From the NCBI GenBank assembly GCA_021648685.1, contig JAKISI010000022.1, forward strand, positions 1 through 47,529: 47,529 nt of DNA, written 5' to 3'. The notes below the pieces were generated by a model that worked only from the letters and a program-made list of their open reading frames with translations, had not been told where the DNA came from and did no database searches. Source of the stretch: Candidatus Polarisedimenticolaceae bacterium (GTDB taxonomy: Bacteria > Pseudomonadota > Gammaproteobacteria > Chromatiales > Chromatiaceae). The position numbers and the translations under genes were made by a program. Positions 36,928 through 42,946 of this stretch are shown here, piece by piece (position 1 is the first letter of the stretch; each line of letters opens with the position of its first letter).

Positions 36928-36965
36928 GAAAAAAGGTGCCATCCAATATTATTTTGGTGGCACCT
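36928..36965 (-). terminator. Terminator for the minus-strand small gene
   Basis: Inverted repeat AGGTGCCA (36934-36941) and TGGCACCT (36958-36965), followed on the minus strand by TTTTTTC. It lies 31 bases after the stop of the gene at 36997 and just after the relaxase stop on the other strand. Confidence 0.7.
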
Positions 36966-36996
36966 GTGCAGTTTTGAATGATACAAATAATTTTTA

Positions 36997-37278
36997 TCAA
37001 CTCGCCTTCTTTTTTACCTCATCCTCATTATTATTGGCGGCTTCTTGAGATGCTGACTCAAAATGTGTTGAGACAGTTAAGCCTTTTATATTTCTTAATG
37101 AATGCAATTGTATCACCTGCGCACTTTCGCGAGCCTGCTGGACAGGGTGAAAGCCAAAAGCTTGATCAACCTGACTTTCCATTAACTGCCATACGGTTTT
37201 TATAAACTCAAGTTTTTGATCTTGTGATAAATCAAATTCATCAAGATAAGGTAAGTATTTTTCAAAGTCTAAAATCAT
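36997..37278 (-). CDS. Small conserved mobile-element protein, unknown
   Basis: Start at ATG 37278 (93 aa) chosen because GGAG precedes it at good spacing; an upstream ATG at 37302 is possible. Begins MILDFEKYLPYLDEFDLSQDQKLEF and has WQLMESQVDQAFGFHPVQQAR, then a polar tail ending in EVKKKAS. Helical, no known motif. I have the impression that similar proteins occur beside relaxase and recombinase genes in proteobacterial mobile elements, but I cannot verify this. Opposite strand to the relaxase. Confidence 0.65.
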   Translation of the reverse strand: MILDFEKYLPYLDEFDLSQDQKLEFIKTVWQLMESQVDQAFGFHPVQQARESAQVIQLHSLRNIKGLTVSTHFESASQEAANNNEDEVKKKAS

Positions 37279-37520
37279 AATCACTCCTGTTTTTTGCTTC
37301 ATTTCCCAGACTACATATTAAAAACATTTAAATTAATAGTTAAGGCTAATAACAGTTGTACTACATACAGGTGATGTTTATGGGAAATAGGCTTAAGGAA
37401 CCATTGACCAACCATAAATTGAATAGAAAATAAAAAATAAAACTTACAGTTAACTATTTTTTAACCCGCCTCATGTAGTTGTCTTAGTCACAATATGTAA
37501 AAAACTATAAAGGGGAAACT

Positions 37521-37880
37521 ATGTTAGTAAAATTTAAAAGAGTAATTGTTGTCGCATCAAATCAAGAATTAACCAATGAGCATTATTGCCAGCGGCTATG
37601 GTTGGCTGCTCGCAATATGCCAATCTCACGTAGGCAGTGGCTTAACGTGTTAGCTCATACAATATATAACTTTGATGGTGTAATACTTTCAACTAATGGA
37701 ATGTTATGGTCAATCCCGGAAATTGATGAAGTCATGGGTGATGATCGCTGGCTTTCACTTTATTTTGAAGAAGATGATGGAAGACCACGCCGTGAGGTTA
37801 GATTAAAAGAGCGGCTTAGAATGCTTGATTTATATTTCCGTATAGCTAAGCCACATATGCAACGGCGGTTTGCAAAATAA
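37521..37880 (+). CDS. Hypothetical protein of the mobile region
   Basis: 119 aa, ATG preceded by AAAGGGG. Basic, with a C-terminal REVRLKERLRMLDLYFRIAKPHMQRRF helix; no signal peptide, no recognised domain. AT-rich codon use. Ends just before a rho-independent terminator at 37896-37920. Function unknown. Confidence 0.65.
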   Translation: MLVKFKRVIVVASNQELTNEHYCQRLWLAARNMPISRRQWLNVLAHTIYNFDGVILSTNGMLWSIPEIDEVMGDDRWLSLYFEEDDGRPRREVRLKERLRMLDLYFRIAKPHMQRRFAK

Positions 37881-37895
37881 TTTAAGATATTACTT

Positions 37896-37920
37896 AAAAG
37901 GCCAGCAATGGCCTTTTTCT
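37896..37920 (+). terminator. Rho-independent terminator (AAAGGCC-type)
   Basis: AAAGGCC, 6-base loop AGCAAT, GGCCTTTTT, then CTTTT. Close in sequence to the terminator at 41057-41082. Confidence 0.8.
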
Positions 37921-38013
37921 TTTGACATATATTGTTGAAATACTATATATTAATATAGGTTATTTTTTCTATGTAGGGTTTAGCAAAGATAAAAAACAAG
38001 GATGTAATATAAG

Positions 38014-38868
38014 GTGTCAGAGAAGCCAGAACACATAGGGATAGATAGTAAATCCACTGCTGAGCGGGATCGGATTGATTTGAATCACGAGATTTCCGGT
38101 GTTTCAACAGGCCGGATTCAGCGATTTCTTTCTGAAGACTACCATGACATTTACGGGGAAAGCGAAAAGAAGAAGTCTGAGCGACACTACCACTCAATGC
38201 TAGAAATTCTTCTAGCTGAAGATGCGCAATATTTTGCGTTCTACTCCCAAGTTACGGAAAATTTAGACAAGGCTTATCAGGCGGTTGGTCAGGCGTTGAT
38301 TGACATAAATCAACGCCTTGGAGTTTCTGGTAGGAAACTCCAATTTTTGCGCGAAAATACGGCTGAATCAGAAGATGGAACGAAAATATTTCGCTCTAAT
38401 GACGGTAGCATTTATACCGAAGATGGCAAACACTTAAATGATGATGAAGCGCAGAAATACAGGCTTTTAGATAATTTGCAAAGCTGGGAAGAATACAAAG
38501 CTGCAAAAGAGGTATATGAAGCTGCTGCCCGTCAAAAAACAGCGGCAGAAACCTATCAGCATGATGTTTTAGATCATGCACGAGAAAGGCTAAATGATGA
38601 GGACAATCCACCAACCATGGATGAGTTGAAGGAAATTCAACTCAATATTCAGGCAAAAAAGCCAGAAGTTCTTACTAAATATTTTTATAAAACAGGGCTA
38701 TTAGAACTGGATAATCCACAACAATCGGCAGCTCAAGATATTTCAGCAACACCAACCTTGAACACTCCAGCAATCAACTCGCATTTTAATCAAGCAAGGC
38801 TCGATTTACCAGATATTGAAACACTCACCAAGATTACGGAAGACAAAACAGCTGCACCTGCAATATAA
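38014..38868 (+). CDS. Hypothetical coiled-coil protein
   Basis: 284 aa, GTG start, with an AAGGAT about 10 bases upstream. Acidic and polar; predicted long helices around 85-130 and 160-220 (SWEEYKAAKEVYEAAARQKTAAETYQHDV), then a Pro/Thr-rich low-complexity tail. No signal peptide or membrane segment. I do not recognise a family. Lies between the mobilization genes and the recombinase. Confidence 0.65.
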   Translation: MSEKPEHIGIDSKSTAERDRIDLNHEISGVSTGRIQRFLSEDYHDIYGESEKKKSERHYHSMLEILLAEDAQYFAFYSQVTENLDKAYQAVGQALIDINQRLGVSGRKLQFLRENTAESEDGTKIFRSNDGSIYTEDGKHLNDDEAQKYRLLDNLQSWEEYKAAKEVYEAAARQKTAAETYQHDVLDHARERLNDEDNPPTMDELKEIQLNIQAKKPEVLTKYFYKTGLLELDNPQQSAAQDISATPTLNTPAINSHFNQARLDLPDIETLTKITEDKTAAPAI

Positions 38869-38874
38869 ATATTA

Positions 38875-39204
38875 CTAACCAGCAGGTAAAAGCGAACCGC
38901 AATCTCTTTTCAACAAAGCAATGAGTATACTTGTAGGCGTATAATCGGGGTATTTACGGAAGCTCTTTATGAGCAAATCTTTCTTCCTTTTAGGATCGCT
39001 TGGTAACCAATTCCAAATACATTGTGCTTTTTCTTCATCATGTAAAAATACCAGATGACCTATTGATTCCACTGCACCGGCATACCACCAATGCTGCTGA
39101 CTTTTTGTAAATTTCAAAAATTCACTATTTTTCACAGCTGTGGCTTGCACTAAACCATTGTTGAAAATAGCTAGCAAGATAAAAAGTGAAATTGATTTCT
39201 TCAT
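38875..39204 (-). CDS. Small exported protein, possibly Rap1a/Tai-like
   Basis: 109 aa from ATG 39204 (an upstream ATG at 39237 would overlap the hairpin). A signal peptide (residues 1-20, MKKSISLFILLAIFNNGLVQA) is followed by a small domain with two Cys (about 60 and 102) and the order W-x-AGAVESIGHL...CIW...FRKYPDYTP...LLKRDCG. This spacing recalls Rap1a/Tai-type periplasmic immunity proteins, but I cannot confirm it. No effector gene lies beside it. Confidence 0.5.
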   Translation of the reverse strand: MKKSISLFILLAIFNNGLVQATAVKNSEFLKFTKSQQHWWYAGAVESIGHLVFLHDEEKAQCIWNWLPSDPKRKKDLLIKSFRKYPDYTPTSILIALLKRDCGSLLPAG

Positions 39205-39231
39205 GTCAAGCACTCCACATGAAAATAGTTC

Positions 39232-39264
39232 AAGCAATCCCGAGAGGTATTCTCGGGATTGCTT
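39232..39264 (-). terminator. 14-bp perfect stem-loop after the PEP-CTERM gene
   Basis: AAGCAATCCCGAGA (39232-39245), 5-base loop, and its exact complement (39251-39264), starting 6 bases past the PEP-CTERM stop. The T-run on the minus side is poor (ends TTGAACTATTTT), so it may be a terminator or a processing hairpin. Confidence 0.6.
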
Positions 39265-39269
39265 ATTGA

Positions 39270-40013
39270 TTAGGCTGAAAGCTGATGTGCTTTTATTGAT
39301 TTCTTGGCTCTACCTATAAACCCAATCATTCCTATAGCCATCAACCAAAGGGCAGAAGGCTCAGGAACATTTGCTACAACGGTAGAATTACGAATAAGAA
39401 AACTACCTAAAGAATCACCGGAGGAAGTAAAATCCCAGTCCCGTTTAGCTGAAAAAACTTCATCATTGTAATCCGCAAGAAAATTACCGGTCGCTCTTAC
39501 AACAGACTCGCCATCTCTAATATTTGCAATGGTGGTACCACCGATATAATCCCAAGCTCCATGTAAAATCCCACTTACACCACCTTTACCTGAAATTTCT
39601 ATTTCACCATAAGCATTAATATCATCTAAGTATGCTTTTTTTGTATCGCCTAGTAAATTAATTGCTGTTTCAATTCCTAGCGCATTACCGGCACCATAAG
39701 TATCGCAATATAATGCAGAGCTAGCGGCACAAGTGTTTCCTTGGGGTAGAATTCCAAAATTTTGCATTAGGGCTTCAAAATCACTACCTGTAGCATATCT
39801 CCAACCATAGAACGCACTGCCAACTACAGTCTGATTTTGCACCTTATTATATGATAACCCTCTGGTTTCAGTTAATTTAAGCCAATCAAGCCCAGAATTT
39901 GTATCTGAAAAATAGCTACTATGATCAACTATGTTTATAGGCGCAGCTATGACCGAATTTGCGGTTATAGAAATGGCTATTGCTGCTGCGATAGCGATGG
40001 AATTTTTATTCAT
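39270..40013 (-). CDS. PEP-CTERM domain exported protein
   Basis: From ATG 40013, 247 aa (the frame is open to 40043). Signal peptide 1-24 ending in SVIAA. The C-terminus has the PEP-CTERM sorting signal: VPEPSALWLMAIGMIGFIGRAKKS with the Val-Pro-Glu-Pro motif, a hydrophobic stretch and basic residues. Such proteins are processed by exosortase, usually with exopolysaccharide export. The body contains no recognised domain, though the segment around residues 30-60 (GLDWLKLTETRGLSYN) recalls a repeated module of PEP-CTERM proteins. No exosortase is in the window. Confidence 0.82.
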   Translation of the reverse strand: MNKNSIAIAAAIAISITANSVIAAPINIVDHSSYFSDTNSGLDWLKLTETRGLSYNKVQNQTVVGSAFYGWRYATGSDFEALMQNFGILPQGNTCAASSALYCDTYGAGNALGIETAINLLGDTKKAYLDDINAYGEIEISGKGGVSGILHGAWDYIGGTTIANIRDGESVVRATGNFLADYNDEVFSAKRDWDFTSSGDSLGSFLIRNSTVVANVPEPSALWLMAIGMIGFIGRAKKSIKAHQLSA

Positions 40014-40043
40014 TGGATTATCCCTGAAAGTTTGGGGAGTCAA

Positions 40044-40360
40044 AATATATTAGTTAAGTTTTGGCTCCCCATTTGCCCAAAACCAAATATCTTTCGCTCA
40101 AATTAGAGCGCTGTGGAAAATATCTCATAAGCCAATAAAAAGGCTTGATTTTTGTGGTCTGTTTGCGCCATACATAAACGAACGTTTTTGTTAGGATTCG
40201 CTTCAATGTTATTACGGATTTGGATAAGGCAGAGAATTACTTTGCAGTTTCAATAGCTTAGCAAAGGCATGGAGCAGCTCTGGGCGCGCCATATAATGGC
40301 CGGACTTTAACGTTCGTTTTTGTCTAAACTTTATGGGAATTAAAGTAAGTAGGATTTGAA
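40044..40360. other. Divergent spacer between the PEP-CTERM and recombinase genes
   Basis: 317 bases without a gene. It contains AACGAACGTT (40177-40186) and its reverse complement AACGTTCGTT (40309-40318), each followed by a T-run and TTTGT on the same strand. This is a candidate recombination-site pair for the adjacent recombinase, or a promoter feature. A CGCTC/GAGCG hairpin lies near 40096-40111. Confidence 0.5.
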
Positions 40361-40915
40361 ATGAGAAAATTAGGCTATATTCGCACCTCGACTGACAAGC
40401 AATTAACTGATCGGCAGGTCAACCAGCTGCATGAGATTTGTGATCAGGTTTTTATTGAGGATGGCGTATCGGCGGTGCGCAAAAATCGCCCTGTGTATGA
40501 GCAGGTTATGAAGGAGCTAAAATGTGGGGATGTATTTGTGGTCTCCTCGCTGGATCGGGCTTTTCGCTCTACAGTCGATGCGCTGGCAGAGCTGGATAAG
40601 CTGCACCAGCGCGGCATACAGTTTCAATCCCTCTCACAGAATTTTGACACCACTACGCCGGATGGGAAGTTTCTCTATACTTTGGCTGCTGCGCTTGCCA
40701 CTTGGGAGCGGGAAATTTTATCAGTGCGCACTAAAGAAGGTTTAGAGGCTGCAAAACGCAAAGGCAAAAAACTGGGAAGACCCAGAAAATTAAGCCATGA
40801 GCAAATAGCAGATGCTCGGCGCGAACTGGAGGCTGATTTTTACTCCTCCATCGCAGAAGTTGCCCAATCCTTCCATGTCCATGAGCGCACTCTCATGCGC
40901 GCTCTGGCGGAATAA
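40361..40915 (+). CDS. Small serine recombinase (resolvase/invertase family)
   Basis: 184 aa, normal size for Tn3-resolvase/Hin type. Catalytic Ser10 in GYIRTSTDKQ, then FVVSSLDRAFRSTVDALAELDKL with the conserved Arg residues, ATWEREILSVRTKEGLEAAKRKGKKLGRPRK at the end of the E helix, and a C-terminal helix-turn-helix (IAEVAQSFHVHERTLMRAL). It is intact and could resolve, invert or integrate DNA of the element; the small size favours resolution or inversion. Confidence 0.9.
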   Translation: MRKLGYIRTSTDKQLTDRQVNQLHEICDQVFIEDGVSAVRKNRPVYEQVMKELKCGDVFVVSSLDRAFRSTVDALAELDKLHQRGIQFQSLSQNFDTTTPDGKFLYTLAAALATWEREILSVRTKEGLEAAKRKGKKLGRPRKLSHEQIADARRELEADFYSSIAEVAQSFHVHERTLMRALAE

Positions 40916-41056
40916 TAATTATTTCATTGACAGTTATTTAAGCTTTATGTCATAAAATAAGAAGTGGTGCCGCCCAAAACGAGCAGTAATGGACGACACC
41001 GCGCTGTTTAGAAGCGAATAATCAGACTAAAAGCTAGTCGTCCTATCCGCATGAAT

Positions 41057-41082
41057 AAGGCCGGTGATGGCCTTTTTCTTTT
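41057..41082 (+). terminator. Rho-independent terminator (AAGGCC-type)
   Basis: AAGGCC, 6-base loop, GGCCTTTTT, CTTTT. Near-copy of 37896-37920. It lies 140 bases after the recombinase stop. Confidence 0.75.
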
Positions 41083-41220
41083 GCACAAATGTATCACCTC
41101 CTTCCTTTTAACTTCTCTCCACAATGTTTAATATCGTTAAGAGAGAAGAAAAGCGGATGTGATGGTCTGAACACCAAACAACGCTATATGTGTATCAGAC
41201 AGGAACATCAATGCAAATAG

Positions 41221-41248
41221 AAAAAACCGACGGCTATTATAAGCCGCC
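41221..41248 (-). terminator. Rho-independent terminator of ardA
   Basis: Minus strand: CGGCT, TATAAT loop, AGCCG, then TCGGTTTTTT. It lies 20 bases after the ardA stop. Confidence 0.75.
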
Positions 41249-41267
41249 AGCTCTGTATTTAGCGCCT

Positions 41268-41750
41268 CTAAAACTCATGCGCGTTAGTGACAATCAGGTC
41301 ATGTTCGATCTCGATGATCTCGCCGCCCATTTTCATGTCGCGGGCTATGGCTTCATAGTCGATGTAGTATTGAAGGCTTTCAGGAATTTGCGTGGTCTCT
41401 TCGATAAGCTCCTGCGCATAATCTTCTGCGCTGCCGTAATGGAGATATACTTCATCATAGCGGCTTAGCGCGTCATCCAGATCAAGGTAATCCAGCAGGA
41501 AGCAAAGCCTAATTGTATCATCGCTTGTAAGGTCTTCAAGTTCATCAAACCAGAGGGAGATATTGCCTTGGTGGATGCCTGCGGACTTAAAAAGGCTGGG
41601 TTCATGGGCCTGCCCATCAATGAACTGGATTTCAACCTCTTCACATCCTTTGTTGTTTAGCTTTTCCATGCCCTCATCGAATGTTTCAATGCTGTCAAAG
41701 TAAAAGCCAGTGTGCTCTATGGAATATGGTTGTGCGTAGAATTTGGTCAT
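41268..41750 (-). CDS. ardA: ArdA-family antirestriction protein
   Basis: An acidic DNA mimic that binds type I restriction-modification enzymes and protects incoming mobile DNA. Start at ATG 41750 (160 aa), with GGAG 8 bases before it; the frame is open 43 codons further upstream without a good ribosome-binding site. Matches the ArdA pattern: KFYAQPYSIEHTGFYFDSIETFDE, EEVEIQFIDGQ, FDELEDLTSDD, YLDLDDALSRYDEVYLHYGSAEDYAQELIEET, YYIDYEAIARDM. Rich in Asp and Glu. The leader has an inverted copy at 41918-41958. Confidence 0.93.
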   Translation of the reverse strand: MTKFYAQPYSIEHTGFYFDSIETFDEGMEKLNNKGCEEVEIQFIDGQAHEPSLFKSAGIHQGNISLWFDELEDLTSDDTIRLCFLLDYLDLDDALSRYDEVYLHYGSAEDYAQELIEETTQIPESLQYYIDYEAIARDMKMGGEIIEIEHDLIVTNAHEF

Positions 41751-41958
41751 TGGTCTATCTCCTGTTTGTGAAATTGTGGCCTGCGCCATAGACACGGGTA
41801 ACAGGAAGGCCGGAATAGCCCGAAAAGCTTCACTGGCGCGGCTCGCAGGAACGAGAACACGGGTGATGCTTGAAGCCAACGGGCAGGCTTGCAGGACTTA
41901 CGCCCGTGCATAAAGTTGCCACACTTAAATTTCACATGCAGGAGATAGCCCCATGACC
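41745..41958. repeat. Inverted duplicate of the ardA leader
   Basis: The ardA ribosome-binding/start segment and a plus-strand copy pair in four exact blocks: GGTCAT 41745-41750 with ATGACC 41953-41958; CTATCTCCTG 41755-41764 with CAGGAGATAG 41939-41948; TGTGAAAT 41767-41774 with ATTTCACA 41929-41936; TGTGGC 41775-41780 with GCCACA 41918-41923. The plus copy opens only a 5-codon ORF (41953-41970). No other gene is seen in 41751-42150. Confidence 0.7.
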
Positions 41959-42150
41959 ACCCGCACCTAAATATCCAAATGCAGGCAGGTATAAAGCAGA
42001 TAAATTGATGGTATGGAAAACACTCAACAGGATGAGAAATAGAGTTGAATTTCTTGCTCATATTGTATGAACAAGAATTTTTGAAGCTGCAAAATTATGC
42101 AATCAGAAAGATTACCACTGATTTATTGAAGCCTTCTTTTAACAACCTTT

Positions 42151-42291
42151 TTGATAGTTGTTTTACGCAATCCGGCAAAGCAACTGGCAAGCAGCAAGTG
42201 CTTCTACTCTGACGTTTCGACCAAAGGTGCAGATATTTACCGACTTTCGCACACCGGCCTTATCAAAGGTCGCAAAAGTGCGGCCTCCTAA
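42151..42291 (+). CDS. Putative small leader ORF (46 codons)
   Basis: Open in the frame ending at TAA 42289-42291, with a TTG at 42151 as the only plausible start and no good ribosome-binding site. Its last 32 codons read SKCFYSDVSTKGADIYRLS then HTGLIKGRKSAAS, a protein-like composition and a lysine-rich end. It stops 16 bases before the next gene. Another overlapping frame is also open, so the evidence is only the composition and position. Confidence 0.35.
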   Translation: MIVVLRNPAKQLASSKCFYSDVSTKGADIYRLSHTGLIKGRKSAAS

Positions 42292-42307
42292 ATCCAAGGA
42301 GGATAAA

Positions 42308-42484
42308 ATGAAACTGATAACTAAATTTGAACTGGCAGCAAAAAGCAAAACTGAGCTTCATGCTTTATTAAGAGAAATGTTCAACGAACTTGCCAAAAGC
42401 AATCCTGATAGCCATCAACGCAGAAATGCTCTGGCTTCAATTGAAAACATTCAAAGAGAAATCAACTCAAGGGCTTTATACCCT
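42308..42484 (+). CDS. Small helical mobile-element protein (59 aa)
   Basis: Start at ATG 42308, directly after the strong Shine-Dalgarno AAGGAGG (42296-42302). The frame is open to 42158 upstream but lacks such a site. The product (MKLITKFELAAKSKTELHALL onward) is an amphipathic helical protein with ALASIENIQREINSR near the end. Function unknown. I have the impression that such small proteins are common in proteobacterial integrative elements, but I cannot verify this. Stop TGA at 42485-42487. Confidence 0.65.
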
Positions 42485-42502
42485 TGATCTAATAGAAATG
42501 CA

Positions 42503-42946
42503 CTAAGACCCTAGACAAATAGATGTTGCTTGTATTGGGCATAGATATCTATAACTTTGAGGCGGGTGAAATCCGTCTATTTTTTCTTTGATTGAGATTA
42601 GCGAAACTGCCTGAGACAGTTTAAATGTGCTAGAAAAATTAATGGCATAACCAACAGTAGCACCACAATAATATTCATTAAATTCAGCTTTACTTACACC
42701 TGACTTACTACCAACCTCCTTCCATAGGTGAGACGGTGCGGCAGTAACTACCATGTCAACAATTCCATACCCTACCAGCGCCATTGTAGGTGATGTTTCA
42801 TAGATTAAAACAATATCACCGTTTTGAACTCTCGGTTTAATTCTCCTTAACTCCGTGCTTTTTGTGCCGTTCAAAAGCTGCCGTACAAAACGAGGCTTAA
42901 TGGACAAAAACAAAATGCTTCCCGCTTGATGAAGAAGGTCACGCAT
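42503..42946 (-). CDS. ASCH/PUA-like domain protein
   Basis: 147 aa. Begins at ILFLSIKPRFVRQLLNGTKSTELRRIKPRVQNGDIVLIYETSPTM in residues 11-55, the beta-barrel core of the ASCH/PUA-like fold with conserved Lys and Arg residues that bind nucleic acid, followed by HLWKEVGSKSGVSKAEFNEYYCG and a PPQSYRYL end. ASCH proteins bind RNA or modified bases and some cleave RNA. The start codon overlaps the end of the 706-aa gene by 8 bases, so the two are translated together. Probably its partner. Confidence 0.78.
   Translation of the reverse strand: MRDLLHQAGSILFLSIKPRFVRQLLNGTKSTELRRIKPRVQNGDIVLIYETSPTMALVGYGIVDMVVTAAPSHLWKEVGSKSGVSKAEFNEYYCGATVGYAINFSSTFKLSQAVSLISIKEKIDGFHPPQSYRYLCPIQATSICLGS

Larger units (their letters stand above)
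40916..41267. other. Spacer with terminators, no gene seen
   Basis: 352 bases between the recombinase and ardA stops. It holds the plus-strand terminator at 41057-41082, the ardA terminator at 41221-41248, and a weak inverted repeat CTTCTCTC/GAGAGAAG at 41112-41148. No ORF with a credible start. Confidence 0.5.
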
